Shown here: positions 8,703 to 16,736 of the stretch, in pieces
Layout: the number at the start of each line of letters is the position of its first letter
Numbering within the stretch: the first letter of the stretch is position 1
NCBI GenBank assembly: GCA_910574195.1
Contig: CAJTBF010000004.1
Location: 1 to 64,000 of the forward strand
Reading direction: 5' to 3'
Length of the DNA stretch: 64,000 bases
Source of the DNA: Lachnospiraceae bacterium
Lineage (GTDB): Bacteria > Bacillota > Clostridia > Lachnospirales > Lachnospiraceae
The notes under the pieces: model-generated
What the model saw: only the letters and a program-made list of their open reading frames with translations
What the model was told of the DNA's origin: nothing
Databases searched by the model: none
Made by a program: the position numbers and the translations under genes

Positions 8703-8722
8703 CTGTGAATCTTTGGGGCTGT

Positions 8723-8881
8723 TTATTCAGCCCCTTTGTTCTGCTTGTCCGGCTCCGGCTTGTACTGCTCCTCGCCTGTCTCAATGTAGAGAATAAAGTC
8801 ATTAATTTTCTTCTCGCTCCATCCGGCCGCTCTTAAACCTAAAACCAGTCTTGCGTTTTCCTGCATGTTCATCTGCTCCAT
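8723..8881 (-). CDS. Small phage protein, 52 residues
   Basis: Starts MEQMNMQENARLVLGLRAAG and ends in a charged, Lys/Glu-rich tail. A strong AGAAAGGAG ribosome site precedes the ATG at 8881. A short helical unit (WSEKKINDFILYIETG) resembles small proteins at the ends of clostridial prophages. No function is recognised. It is the last gene before attL and lies downstream of the operator-controlled promoter at 9200-9228. Confidence 0.7.
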   Translation of the reverse strand: MEQMNMQENARLVLGLRAAGWSEKKINDFILYIETGEEQYKPEPDKQNKGAE

Positions 8882-8969
8882 ATTTCTCCTTTCTCCCTTT
8901 TAGGTTATTGTCATTCAGCTTTCCTCTTGACAATTATTATAGCGGAGTGGCAAGCCTCCGCATTTTGAA

Positions 8970-9134
8970 CTATTTGATCTCCAATTCTTCTGTTGGAATC
9001 CCTAACGCCTGCAACTGAGCTTTCAAGATCTTTTCCTGATACTCAATTTCCGAATCTCTGTCGCTTGCTTTCTTAATTCTCTGTAAGTCAGCAAATTCTT
9101 TTAACCTTGTATCCTTTAATTCCTTGTCATTCAT
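8970..9134 (-). CDS. Small coiled-coil-like phage protein
   Basis: About 54 residues, almost entirely charged helix (LKDTRLKEFADLQRIKKAS, then EKILKAQLQALGIP). I chose the ATG at 9134 because GGAGG sits 7 bases upstream; an ATG at 9152 with AAGGGG upstream is possible and would add six residues. It is driven by a consensus promoter with an adjacent operator, so it belongs to the regulon of the HTH gene at 9256. Function unknown. Confidence 0.7.
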   Translation of the reverse strand: MNDKELKDTRLKEFADLQRIKKASDRDSEIEYQEKILKAQLQALGIPTEELEIK

Positions 9135-9199
9135 TTCCATTACCTCCATCATATTTTTGCCCCTTTCCGTTAAAGCCTTGCCGTTCTTTAACTATCTTT

Positions 9200-9253
9200 A
9201 TTATACATGATTTATAGTGTATTGTCAATAATATTTTACATGTTTTTTCATGT
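9200..9253 (-). promoter_or_regulatory. Consensus promoter with adjacent operator for the two leftmost genes
   Basis: On the minus strand TTGACA (9223-9228), 17 bases, TATAAT (9200-9205): a perfect consensus. The 16-bp operator ACATGTTTTTTCATGT (9238-9253) lies 9 bases upstream of the -35. The same operator type recurs at 9552, 9596 and 9630. Confidence 0.85.
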
Positions 9254-9255
9254 TT

Positions 9256-9492
9256 TTATTTCTTTTCTATTACATCATTCTTAATGTTACCGCTTTCAAC
9301 ATATTTTATAATATTTCCCGGTTGCATATCTAAAAGCATACAAATATTATTAAGTGCTTTTGCTCCTACCGGTTTCCCCTCTCTTATATACTGTATTGCA
9401 CTCTCATTTAATAGCTTTTCTTTTCGTAATCTAGTAGTGTTATATCCTGCTTCTTTGAGCGTTTCTAATACATCAATTTTATATGCAAGCAT
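9256..9492 (-). CDS. XRE/Cro-type HTH regulator of the accessory cassette
   Basis: A 78-residue protein that is almost all DNA-binding domain. Its helix-turn-helix (LLNESAIQYIREGKPVGAKAL) and the following NICMLLDMQPGNIIKYV match Cro/CI-type HTH_26 folds. The ATG at 9492 has GGAGG 7 bases upstream; the ATG at 9498 overlaps the ribosome site. Operators of one type flank the gene on both sides, so it probably represses itself, the two genes to its left and the divergent operon to its right. Confidence 0.85.
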   Translation of the reverse strand: MLAYKIDVLETLKEAGYNTTRLRKEKLLNESAIQYIREGKPVGAKALNNICMLLDMQPGNIIKYVESGNIKNDVIEKK

Positions 9493-9520
9493 TTTCATAC
9501 CTCCTTTTCCAATTAGTTAT

Positions 9521-9567
9521 ATTTTACACGGTATTTCATTCAATGTCAACAACATTATTTTTCGTGT
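9521..9567 (-). promoter_or_regulatory. Promoter and operator of the cassette HTH gene
   Basis: Minus strand TTGACA (9544-9549), 17 bases, TAAAAT (9521-9526). The operator ACATTATTTTTCGTGT (9552-9567) lies 2 bases upstream of the -35 and follows the ACAYN-N6-CRTGT pattern. Confidence 0.8.
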
Positions 9568-9595
9568 AATATGCACAAAATCCATCATTATATAA

Positions 9596-9650
9596 ACATG
9601 TTTTTCCATGTAATTTGCGTATTGATTTTACATTTTATTTCGTGTATTAT
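9596..9650 (+). promoter_or_regulatory. Divergent promoter with two operators for the plus-strand small-gene operon
   Basis: TTGATT (9622-9627), 17 bases, TATTAT (9645-9650). One operator, ACATGTTTTTCCATGT (9596-9611), lies 10 bases upstream of the -35. A second, ACATTTTATTTCGTGT (9630-9645), fills the spacer between -35 and -10, where a bound repressor would block polymerase. Confidence 0.8.
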
Positions 9651-9703
9651 ATAACCACAACGAGGAACACAAAACAAATTCAAATGCAGGAGGATATGGG
9701 AAA

Positions 9704-9937
9704 ATGAAAAATATAAAAGTTGAGTGGTGTAAAAATTTCGTCAAAAAGACATTTGAAAAGAAACACTGCAAAGGAATCGAAATTGGATGCTTTTGGAATA
9801 TGGCAGAAAGATCTGGACTGTGGGAACGTAGAACATACGGAACTCCAATGAGTGAAGCATTGGAAAAGCTGACAACCGTAGAAACTGCAAAAGACGTAAA
9901 CGGAGATTTTGCATACCATTTTTTCAAATTAAAATAA
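9704..9937 (+). CDS. Small protein of unknown function, first gene of accessory operon
   Basis: Seventy-seven residues, mixed charge, with two cysteines and several aromatic residues (EWCKNFV, CKGIEIGCFWNMAE). It opens with MKNIKVEW and has a GCAGGAGG ribosome site. No family is recognised. It runs against the surrounding lysis and end genes, under the operator-controlled promoter at 9596-9650. Its size, position and HTH control fit phage morons and anti-defence genes, but there is no direct evidence for that. Confidence 0.7.
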   Translation: MKNIKVEWCKNFVKKTFEKKHCKGIEIGCFWNMAERSGLWERRTYGTPMSEALEKLTTVETAKDVNGDFAYHFFKLK

Positions 9938-9983
9938 CCACACCACCCACCTGGCGGGGCTGCGCCGGGAGAAAGAAGGGAAA

Positions 9984-10166
9984 ATGAAACGATTATTTAG
10001 AGATTTTTACGGAAACACTGCATGTATTAGAACAAAAAAGGACGGATCAGCGATATTGACAATCAGCATCGGAGCAAAGCGCGTAAAATCACAAAATTAT
10101 AAGTCTGAACGCGGCACCAGAATAGCATTTGGAAAATTTGGAGACAGTTTTTCAGAAATAAAATAA
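9984..10166 (+). CDS. Small basic protein of unknown function, second gene of accessory operon
   Basis: Sixty residues, basic, beta-rich by composition (ACIRTKKDGSAILTISIGAKR). It starts after AGAAAGAAGGG. The intergenic spacer to the first gene (46 bases) has a GC-rich hairpin (CCTGGCG/CGCCGGG). No family recognised. Its fold suggests a small barrel that could bind nucleic acid or protein; this is speculation from composition. Confidence 0.65.
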   Translation: MKRLFRDFYGNTACIRTKKDGSAILTISIGAKRVKSQNYKSERGTRIAFGKFGDSFSEIK

Positions 10167-10212
10167 TTCCATCCCGTCCCTGCCGGGTATTGCAGTGAGA
10201 AAGTGAAAGGAT

Positions 10213-10380
10213 ATGATAAACAGATATTGGTTTACAAATGAAGATGGTGAAAATGTTTTAAATGATTTCTGTGGAACGGAAAAAGAAGCTGTTAAATACG
10301 CAGAAGAACAAGCTGAAATATTAGGTGAAGATATCTATGTTAATTATGGGGAAGACATTGTTGACGTTGCGTATGCGTAG
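10213..10380 (+). CDS. Small acidic protein of unknown function, third gene of accessory operon
   Basis: Fifty-five residues with about a quarter Asp/Glu (TNEDGENVLNDF, EEQAEILGEDI, NYGEDIVDV). The start follows GTGAAAGGAT. The spacer before it (46 bases, CTGC/GCAG hairpin then GAGAAAG) is laid out like the previous spacer. No family recognised. Strong acidity is common among DNA-mimic and anti-defence proteins but does not prove such a role. A terminator follows directly. Confidence 0.65.
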   Translation: MINRYWFTNEDGENVLNDFCGTEKEAVKYAEEQAEILGEDIYVNYGEDIVDVAYA

Positions 10381-10388
10381 AATAAAAC

Positions 10389-10424
10389 AGGCGGTGGGAT
10401 AACACCCGCCGCCCTTTCCTGTTT
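10389..10424. terminator. Terminator shared by the small-gene operon and the endolysin gene
   Basis: GGCGGTGGG (10390-10398) pairs with CCCGCCGCC (10405-10413) and is followed by CTTTCCTGTTT. It lies between the convergent ends of the plus operon (stop 10380) and the endolysin gene (stop 10426). Confidence 0.75.
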
Positions 10425-10425
10425 A

Positions 10426-11400
10426 TCACGGTGTGATCTTGATCTGAATTGCTTCAATCGCCCGCTTCATGCCAACGGAGCCGGTTGTAAATCCTGCCTC
10501 GATCCAGCCGGTCCATCCCACATTTGCGGAATGAGTCCTGTACAGCAGCTTCTTCCCTGCTGGAAGCCCGGACGCTTCAATCTCGATTGCTTCGATTCGT
10601 TTGTTCTTTCCTACCGTGCCGATTACGGTATCATGCCGGATGTCCTTATACAGCTTCCAGCCGATGTCCTGAATGTGGGCTTTGACGTTCAGCGTTACCC
10701 CGGGGAGTTTCCGGGTATCGATCTTGAGCGCTTCCACCTGCTTCCCATATCCAGTCGTACCTGATACCTGCCCGTCGTGGACCGGATCCAGCCACCCAAG
10801 ATCCTGTACATGAGTGCGATAATACAGGCCGTGATTGTTTGCTGCGTTTCCGGGGATCTGCTTTGGTTTTTTAGATCCGGCTGTTCCCGATGAGCCGGAA
10901 GCGCTTTCTGTATTGATACATTCCAGAATTCCATCCCATGGATAATTGTAATACGCACATGTGTGACTTTCCCATCCTGTCTGGTCTCCTTCTGCTCCGT
11001 CAATCCCACCTGTTTCACTGATCGAGAATTCCATCAGCAGATCCGGCTGTGCAGACAAACACATAGCCGTATGACATGCCTCATTCAAATAAATATCCCC
11101 TGCCTGTGCAATATAACCGGAACTCATTGGATGCCAACGGAAATTCCCCGCAGCGCACATACACGCCCGCATATTCCCGGTATACGTTGCACCACCGCAG
11201 GAGATTCCGGCCGCTTCGTATGCGGAAATAATCGCAGAACTGCAGTCCCGATCCCCCCGTTTTACTTTATATGTTTTCCCATCAACTACTACATCACAGG
11301 TACCTTCTCCATCACCCCAGCGGCTATACTGACTGTATCCATGCCAGTTATGATTTACCAGATGTTTCATCAATTCTACTGCGACCTGTTTCTTTAACAT
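10426..11400 (-). CDS. Phage endolysin, NlpC/P60-like peptidase with three ChW repeats
   Basis: A 324-residue cell-wall lytic enzyme. The catalytic domain (residues 1 to about 165) has Cys53 in GDRDCSSAI and His110 in EACHTAM, as in NlpC/P60-like phage amidase/endopeptidases. A Ser/Gly/Lys linker (about 168-185) leads to three ChW repeats (LGWLDPVHDGQVSGTTGYG, IGWKLYKD...GTVGKN, VGWTGWIEAGFTTGSVG), which bind the cell wall. No signal peptide, so it needs the holin upstream. The ATG at 11400 follows AAGGAGA; 32 upstream codons in frame are rejected. Confidence 0.92.
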   Translation of the reverse strand: MLKKQVAVELMKHLVNHNWHGYSQYSRWGDGEGTCDVVVDGKTYKVKRGDRDCSSAIISAYEAAGISCGGATYTGNMRACMCAAGNFRWHPMSSGYIAQAGDIYLNEACHTAMCLSAQPDLLMEFSISETGGIDGAEGDQTGWESHTCAYYNYPWDGILECINTESASGSSGTAGSKKPKQIPGNAANNHGLYYRTHVQDLGWLDPVHDGQVSGTTGYGKQVEALKIDTRKLPGVTLNVKAHIQDIGWKLYKDIRHDTVIGTVGKNKRIEAIEIEASGLPAGKKLLYRTHSANVGWTGWIEAGFTTGSVGMKRAIEAIQIKITP

Positions 11401-11480
11401 ATTTTTCTCCTTCCTGCCGGCATTTACGCCGGCACAAAAAAAGAAAGCCCGTTCAAATTTCCGGACTCTCCAAATTTTCA

Positions 11481-11509
11481 TTGCAATCTTATTCAATTTA
11501 CTCTATAAT
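11481..11509 (+). promoter_or_regulatory. Promoter of the antitoxin antisense RNA
   Basis: TTGCAA (11481-11486), 17-base spacer, TATAAT (11504-11509) on the plus strand, facing into the 3' end of the toxin gene. Confidence 0.8.
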
Positions 11510-11515
11510 ACAAAT

Positions 11516-11610
11516 TAGGAAGAGATAACCGCCCACAAAGTGGTTAGCCTCCCAAGTTGGCAATAAGCCTACCTAATCCGCTAAGATTACAAGGTAGGCT
11601 TATTTATTTT
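11516..11610 (+). ncRNA. Probable antisense RNA antitoxin (type I toxin-antitoxin)
   Basis: About 95 nt, from the promoter at 11481-11509 to a perfect 13-bp hairpin (AATAAGCCTACCT/AGGTAGGCTTATT, 11562-11604) followed by TTTATTTT. It overlaps the last codons and 3' region of the holin-like toxin gene on the opposite strand, the arrangement of txpA/RatA-type pairs. Its 5' part (GAGATAACCG...TGGTTAGCC) resembles the start of the toxin transcript itself. The RNA is inferred from signals only. Confidence 0.7.
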
Positions 11611-11803
11611 CGCTTGTTCCTCTTATCGAGAAAGGCAAGCAACGCTATAACAAAACTACCAAAGGCAATCAACAAAGCCAATATACCAATGAAAATCGAA
11701 ATGATTTCAAAAGCTGTCATTTGCGCCACCTCCCTTCTTATGTAACTCCGGTAAACCGGACATAAAGTTTAGGAAGGCTACCACCTTGTAACACGGTTAT
11801 CTC
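11520..11803. repeat. Imperfect inverted repeat enclosing the toxin gene
   Basis: The plus-strand stretch 11522-11553 (GAGATAACCG, then TGGTTAGCCTCCC) and the minus-strand stretch 11803-11771 (GAGATAACCG, then GGTGGTAGCCTTCC) are about 33-base similar copies in opposite orientation. Each lies just downstream of a promoter -10, so the antitoxin RNA and toxin mRNA begin with related sequences. Confidence 0.7.
11604..11720 (-). CDS. Holin-like type I toxin, 38 residues
   Basis: A hydrophobic peptide: MTAFEIISIFIGILALLIAF, then GSFVIALLAFLDKRNKRK. One membrane helix and a basic tail match the putative holin-like toxin family (Hol_Tox; TxpA/BsrG-like). GGGAGGTGG precedes the ATG. The promoter (TTGCCA 11833-11838, 17 bases, TAATAT 11810-11815) gives a leader of about 85 bases with a CCGGT/ACCGG hairpin, as expected for translation-controlled toxins. 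An antisense RNA overlaps the 3' end. It would depolarise or damage the membrane and stabilise the prophage. An auxiliary holin is the alternative. Confidence 0.8.
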   Translation of the reverse strand: MTAFEIISIFIGILALLIAFGSFVIALLAFLDKRNKRK

Positions 11804-11841
11804 TCTATTATATTATCATTCCACCTTTGTTCTGGCAATCT

Positions 11842-12123
11842 TTATTTATCCGGTAAACTACCATCTTTATCTAACAAATTCCGCATCATTTCGTATAATC
11901 CCGTACTGGCCAGACCGGAAATCATTCCGCCCAACACTACCGCCGCATTAATGCCTGTGTCCAGATTGACCAGAACATTAATAATACACCCCAGACACAG
12001 CGCCGCCAACGGGATATACTTATTCCTAAACCATGCGAAAGCTGTTTTCATCGCATAGCCTACACACAAGCAGATTCCCAGTGTCAACAGGTTTACAAAA
12101 TCCAATAAATACGTGATATCCAT
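11842..12123 (-). CDS. Phage holin
   Basis: A 93-residue membrane protein with three likely membrane segments (about 8-25, 38-52, 58-78) and a charged C-terminus, resembling the phage_holin_5_2 type. It lies between the fibre and endolysin genes on the late strand, the usual lysis position. It would permeabilise the membrane to release the endolysin. The start is preceded by AGGAAAAG. Between it and the endolysin sits the toxin module. Confidence 0.8.
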   Translation of the reverse strand: MDITYLLDFVNLLTLGICLCVGYAMKTAFAWFRNKYIPLAALCLGCIINVLVNLDTGINAAVVLGGMISGLASTGLYEMMRNLLDKDGSLPDK

Positions 12124-12139
12124 TTTTTCTTTTCCTTTC

Positions 12140-12433
12140 CTATTTTCTGATCTCCAGTTCCAAAACTTCTTTATACATTTCCGTTACCATACCATTGCCG
12201 CCCAGATCATGATACGCTTCATACATTTCAATGAAATTCTCCAGCGCATAGGAAGGAATATGACCTTCCTTCACATAACGATCATGATATTCAATAAGTT
12301 GCACGCGAAGCAGCAGCATGGTCCCTCTGCCGTTGGCATCCCTGTCTTTTTTCTGTCTTTTCAAAAGCCACACAATATACCCCAACAGAATTGGCAATGC
12401 AATGGTATAGGTTTGCATGAAAATCTGTTCCAA
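12140..12433 (-). CDS. Membrane-anchored small phage protein of the lysis region
   Basis: Ninety-seven residues from a TTG start (AGGAG 9 bases upstream); an ATG five codons later is an alternative. One N-terminal membrane helix (TIALPILLGYIVWLL) is followed by a basic stretch KRQKKDRD and a soluble helical part. Such proteins often lie just before holins in clostridial phages; a second holin or spanin-like role is possible. Function is not known. Confidence 0.7.
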   Translation of the reverse strand: MEQIFMQTYTIALPILLGYIVWLLKRQKKDRDANGRGTMLLLRVQLIEYHDRYVKEGHIPSYALENFIEMYEAYHDLGGNGMVTEMYKEVLELEIRK

Positions 12434-12534
12434 CGGACTACACTCCTTTCTCCGGCATTATGTATCTGTAAAAAATAAAAGGACCTTCCCGGCCCGGCTC
12501 TGATCTCTATCCTGTTTTTCATTTTCCCCTTCCT

Positions 12535-15255
12535 TTATCTTGCCCACAGCCTTGCAATTGCGCCTGCCGCGGATGCTCTAATCTGCAAAGTGGTGTCGTT
12601 TACATAGTTCAAACCGGCCCAATAAGTGGAATTATAATATGCCTGATGCATACCGTTCGAATCTGTTTTTCCTTTTGTATTTCTTAAAGCATCCACTGTA
12701 ATCACGGCAGATGCCAGAACACGGTTATTCTGTGCTGTATTCCCGGCTGCAAATGGACCTACCGTCAATAAAAATTCCGTGTATCCCTTAAGGTTGCTCG
12801 GAACTGTGGCAGAACCAAATGAAGTATTAGCTACGTCTCTTAACAGTTTCCATTTTGCCATGTCTTCAAGTAATGTATTGTTATAATATAACTTTCCGTT
12901 AATATTAACATTGCCTATGTTTGTATCTACTTCCAAACCCGGAGATATCGCGGCTCCGCTTTCGCCGGACGCTTTCTGATTGATGCGAATCTTCGCGCCT
13001 CTTATAAGCAAACCGCTTAAACTATTCGTACCTATTGCCTCAATACGTCCTGCTCCGCCACATAGGTCAATCACCGAATTATAGCTGTTCACACCCAACT
13101 TTATTTCCGCATCCGTATAGGATGCCAGCACTGTACTCCCTTTGCGGATCTTCATACTACTTCCGTCAATATACACATTAAAACCTGATGGATTACCTAC
13201 GGTTGCAGTACTTGCATAGACCGGTTCTGATGCCACGCGCCAGTATGATCCGTCATATGTAAAAATGACTGTTGCACCGGCAGACCAATACGCATATCTC
13301 ACACCCTGTGTATAGACTGCCTTTTCTCCTGTGCCATTGATATTTAATGTAGGGGAGGCTGCTGTATTGGCATAGGTGAATCGTACCGCTACCGTTACTC
13401 CGGTTTTCAGGGAAAACGTACCGCTTACAAGAGTTGCTGTCTTTGCTGCTGTGGCAGCAGCAGTTCCTGATGTCGCATAAAACATCTGGCCGTCTGCCCC
13501 TTTATTTCCCGCCGGTCCGGTAGCTCCATGAGTTCCGATAATTACAGGTGTGCTAACATACGTCGTATTGTCTGTATATGTGATCACCTTATAATTCCAG
13601 AGATATTTTCTGGATGTTGTCGTGGACTGTGGCGTCTCGGTCCAACCATCTGTGTTCGCAGTCACACCGGATATTTCCGAACTTGCCAGATAATATTCTA
13701 CAATAGACTTGATACCTTTCCCAGGAACGCCATCTGCTCCATCCTTACCAGGTGTTCCATCCCTCCCCGGTGCTCCATCTCTGCCGTCTTTTCCGTCTGC
13801 TCCATCAGATACATTGCTCACTGTAACTTCATACGCTCCCCTGACTATTGTACCGTCCAGAGCTTCAAACCGGTAGACAGCTTTCTTTCCAATATCCCCG
13901 GCATGAACCACCACATTCCGCCCAACCGCCAGATCCACGTTGTCCTTCTTCCATAGAATATTAAACTGGTCAGTGACATCTGCACCCGCATCCCTCACAT
14001 TGGCAGTCAGAGATGTAATACCTTCACCATTCTTGAACACAATACCGTTATCCGTGGTAATGGTACAGGAATAGACTTTATTTTCTTTGATCAGTTCGTT
14101 CATCTTATCCAACAGGGATACGTCTACCTCTGCCTTCAACTCCCGGAAATTATCAAAGGTTGTCTGATCTCTCTCCGGATTCGTAAAGCTCTGAACTTGC
14201 TCTGTCACCCTTGCTTCCAGATACAGCGGAGGGATAAACTCTTCATCCGTAATCATGACCGTATCCCCGATGTCTGTATCAAAATTCCCCTTTACTTCAT
14301 AGCTTACTTTTGGCACACACAATTTCTTAAGCTCCGCCAGCGCCTGAGCGTATAGTACATTGACATTGTCTGTCTCATAGTTCCAGATCTTTGCAATATA
14401 TCGTTCCTTTTCATTTGCCATCAGGTTAGACGGAAAACGGTCACGGGCCTGAACAGCATAGATATTGATGTTCCCTTTCGGACTTTCATACTCCACATTT
14501 CCGTCCGCATCCAGTTCCCTTTTGTCAAGACTCCCTATCGTCAGGTTATCCTTCCCGTAAGGGCGAATTGCAGTAAACAGAGAGGTGATATCTGAAGTCT
14601 TTGTAACCCCCTTTACATTCTCACCATATCGCAGGACAATGTCTGTCCGTTTTCTTCCAATCCCCTGACGCTCTTCGTCATGCTCCTTATACACGTTCAT
14701 GACCAGTGTCCTGAGGGAATAATCCGAATTCAATACCGGCATAAACTCCACTTCTGCATTAAACACATTTGCCAGGGAAAAAAGCCTTGCCAAAATCGTA
14801 GATGTTCCGGTCCATTCATGTAAAATTGCTTTATCTGCCACTTCATAGATTCTCAGTTCAACTACATTTTCAAAATCAAATACATTCAGGTACTCATCAA
14901 ACTTCATGGCTTTTGTCGGTTTATAGGCTTCCAGTTCTTCATTCAAAAGCTCAAACACCATAGAATACGCCATCACCTCAACCGTATGTTCATCCCTTGT
15001 CACTTTTACGATATTGAAATAATAATCCTTATCGTTGTACTGGAATGCAAGTTTATTCCCTTCTGCAAGATACTGCGAATCCTCGTGTGTTGCCGATGCA
15101 GTAAAAGTATATGTATTGGCAGATCCTTCCCTGAAAGAATGAAGTTCATCGTTATAATAATGCAGCGCATCCGGAATTTTGTTATCCAGAAAAGCACATA
15201 CTTTATCGTGTGTGTTCAGTACTGCAATCCTTACATTCTCCATCACGGTATTCAT
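12535..15255 (-). CDS. Tail-associated endopeptidase/fibre protein with collagen-like segment
   Basis: 906 residues. The N-terminal third matches the prophage tail endopeptidase (Tal, gp44-like) hub domain of siphoviruses. A region around residues 400-480 resembles an Ig-like fold. A collagen-like Gly-X-Y run (GKDGRDGAPGRDGTPGKDG) covers about residues 483-512. The C-terminal part has beta-rich fibre sequence and a final receptor-binding-like domain. It would form the tail tip that binds and perhaps degrades the host surface. It overlaps the Dit gene by one base (start ATG at 15255). Confidence 0.88.
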   Translation of the reverse strand: MNTVMENVRIAVLNTHDKVCAFLDNKIPDALHYYNDELHSFREGSANTYTFTASATHEDSQYLAEGNKLAFQYNDKDYYFNIVKVTRDEHTVEVMAYSMVFELLNEELEAYKPTKAMKFDEYLNVFDFENVVELRIYEVADKAILHEWTGTSTILARLFSLANVFNAEVEFMPVLNSDYSLRTLVMNVYKEHDEERQGIGRKRTDIVLRYGENVKGVTKTSDITSLFTAIRPYGKDNLTIGSLDKRELDADGNVEYESPKGNINIYAVQARDRFPSNLMANEKERYIAKIWNYETDNVNVLYAQALAELKKLCVPKVSYEVKGNFDTDIGDTVMITDEEFIPPLYLEARVTEQVQSFTNPERDQTTFDNFRELKAEVDVSLLDKMNELIKENKVYSCTITTDNGIVFKNGEGITSLTANVRDAGADVTDQFNILWKKDNVDLAVGRNVVVHAGDIGKKAVYRFEALDGTIVRGAYEVTVSNVSDGADGKDGRDGAPGRDGTPGKDGADGVPGKGIKSIVEYYLASSEISGVTANTDGWTETPQSTTTSRKYLWNYKVITYTDNTTYVSTPVIIGTHGATGPAGNKGADGQMFYATSGTAAATAAKTATLVSGTFSLKTGVTVAVRFTYANTAASPTLNINGTGEKAVYTQGVRYAYWSAGATVIFTYDGSYWRVASEPVYASTATVGNPSGFNVYIDGSSMKIRKGSTVLASYTDAEIKLGVNSYNSVIDLCGGAGRIEAIGTNSLSGLLIRGAKIRINQKASGESGAAISPGLEVDTNIGNVNINGKLYYNNTLLEDMAKWKLLRDVANTSFGSATVPSNLKGYTEFLLTVGPFAAGNTAQNNRVLASAVITVDALRNTKGKTDSNGMHQAYYNSTYWAGLNYVNDTTLQIRASAAGAIARLWAR

Positions 15256-16736
15256 TACAAATATGCCTCCCTTATCCTTGCAGTAATCGTCGGCGGCGGA
15301 TCACTAAAATCCGAATGGGTGAACAACACTTTTGTCTCCCCTGGCGGAATCAGGAAATACTTGGTTCCTTTGCGCTCGTCTTCAAGACTCGGCACTCCGT
15401 CTACATAGAATCTTGATGTTTCGCCGTCTACCATACACACACTTCCTTCCCGGTAGCGGTTAGGAATGTCATAAACATAATTGACCGCATCACTTTGGAA
15501 CATCATTTCCCGCACATACATCCTGCTGACAAGATTTCCCCGATTCCCCCGGTTTTTGTACTGCCCTAACAAGATAATCACCTGACTGACCTCTTTTTCT
15601 GCAAGCGCATCATATTGAATGGGATATTTCTGTCCTCCAAAGGTAAATTCGAACAGTCCTCCGTGCTTGTGTATAGCGATCAGCCCCCTGTCTTTATTCG
15701 TGACCGACCAATACCCCGGCTCCCACCGGACGCATTTATAGCATTTCAGGCCTGTATCCGCATGCATGTAACACTCTGCGGTGTTGTTCCCGGTTGTATA
15801 TTTCTGCAGGTTCATCATCGCAATCTCTTTGCCTTCGGAATCTGCCAGAGCAATGTAAATGATTCCGGTCTGTGTGATCAATCCCGTTTCAAACAAGACT
15901 CTTATCTGGAACTTAAAATTTTTAGCGCCTACATGACCACCGGAATCTGCCGGAAGGGTGATACATTTGCTTGCCCCCGCATAATATGTCGGATTATTTC
16001 CCGGATCATCCAACGCAAGCCATGTCTTGCCATCAACGGTCACAGTTTTAAAAGAACCGTTCTGTGGAATCTTTGGCGGGATGATCTTGCCTGTGTTGAC
16101 TGCCATTCCTGAAAAATCTGCCGCATTTTTGTAGTTGATCAGTACTTGAGATTTCCGTCTCACCTCAGTATCGGGTTCTTCAATATATCCATACTGCATC
16201 ACCCCGTACTCTGACACAATTCCGATGTACCCGTTCTCATGATTATGTACAATCTCATAACTGACAGGGACAGCTTCCGTACCTTTATTCGCGATTACGG
16301 TCTCCAGAATACCATCCGCATTGGGTAAAGCCGGAAATACTTTCTCTACGGTGGAGTGCGCCAACCCATCTGGCACTAAAAAAGTCAGCGTCCCCGTACT
16401 TTGCAAGTATTCTTCATCCAGTTTCGCCTCCCCATCCAGTATCGCATTATAATAAAGGTTCGGTTCATCACTGAAAATCAGCTTCTTTGGCTCATTTGAA
16501 TAAACGATCCCCGGTGTATTTCTACGAAATTCGCTCAAATCACGTGCTGTCCGGTTTTGAATCATATACTCAATTGTGATACTCTTCTCCTTATACTTTG
16601 AATATACAAATTCTGCCCCACTGACGCTTTCAATCTCCTGCATCTTATTGCTTATATTCGGAGTAAGATTCCGGTTTACTTTTATAATTCTGACCGGAAT
16701 CTCTTTTCCATCAAAATAAGCGGTCAAATATCCCAT
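15255..16736 (-). CDS. Distal tail protein (Dit, siphovirus tail component)
   Basis: 493 residues. The N-terminal domain (MGYLTAYFDGKEIPV, then SVSGAEFVYSKYKEKSITIEYMI and SNEPKKLIFSDEPNLYYNAILDGE) is the typical Dit/SPP1 gp19.1-like fold that links tail tube and tip. The extended C-terminal part, longer than minimal Dit proteins, has beta-sandwich-like sequence and may be a carbohydrate-binding insert as in evolved Dits. It lies between tape measure and tip genes with one-base overlaps on both sides. Confidence 0.88.
   Translation of the reverse strand: MGYLTAYFDGKEIPVRIIKVNRNLTPNISNKMQEIESVSGAEFVYSKYKEKSITIEYMIQNRTARDLSEFRRNTPGIVYSNEPKKLIFSDEPNLYYNAILDGEAKLDEEYLQSTGTLTFLVPDGLAHSTVEKVFPALPNADGILETVIANKGTEAVPVSYEIVHNHENGYIGIVSEYGVMQYGYIEEPDTEVRRKSQVLINYKNAADFSGMAVNTGKIIPPKIPQNGSFKTVTVDGKTWLALDDPGNNPTYYAGASKCITLPADSGGHVGAKNFKFQIRVLFETGLITQTGIIYIALADSEGKEIAMMNLQKYTTGNNTAECYMHADTGLKCYKCVRWEPGYWSVTNKDRGLIAIHKHGGLFEFTFGGQKYPIQYDALAEKEVSQVIILLGQYKNRGNRGNLVSRMYVREMMFQSDAVNYVYDIPNRYREGSVCMVDGETSRFYVDGVPSLEDERKGTKYFLIPPGETKVLFTHSDFSDPPPTITARIREAYL

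Noticed and set aside
8593-8802. 69-codon minus-strand frame at the left prophage end
   Set aside because: Runs through the terminator hairpin and has Ser/Arg-rich, non-protein-like content; the 52-residue gene at 8723-8881 with a strong ribosome site is preferred.
12360-12525. Small minus-strand frame after the fibre gene with AAGGGG upstream
   Set aside because: It overlaps the 97-residue membrane protein gene in another frame and has no conserved look.
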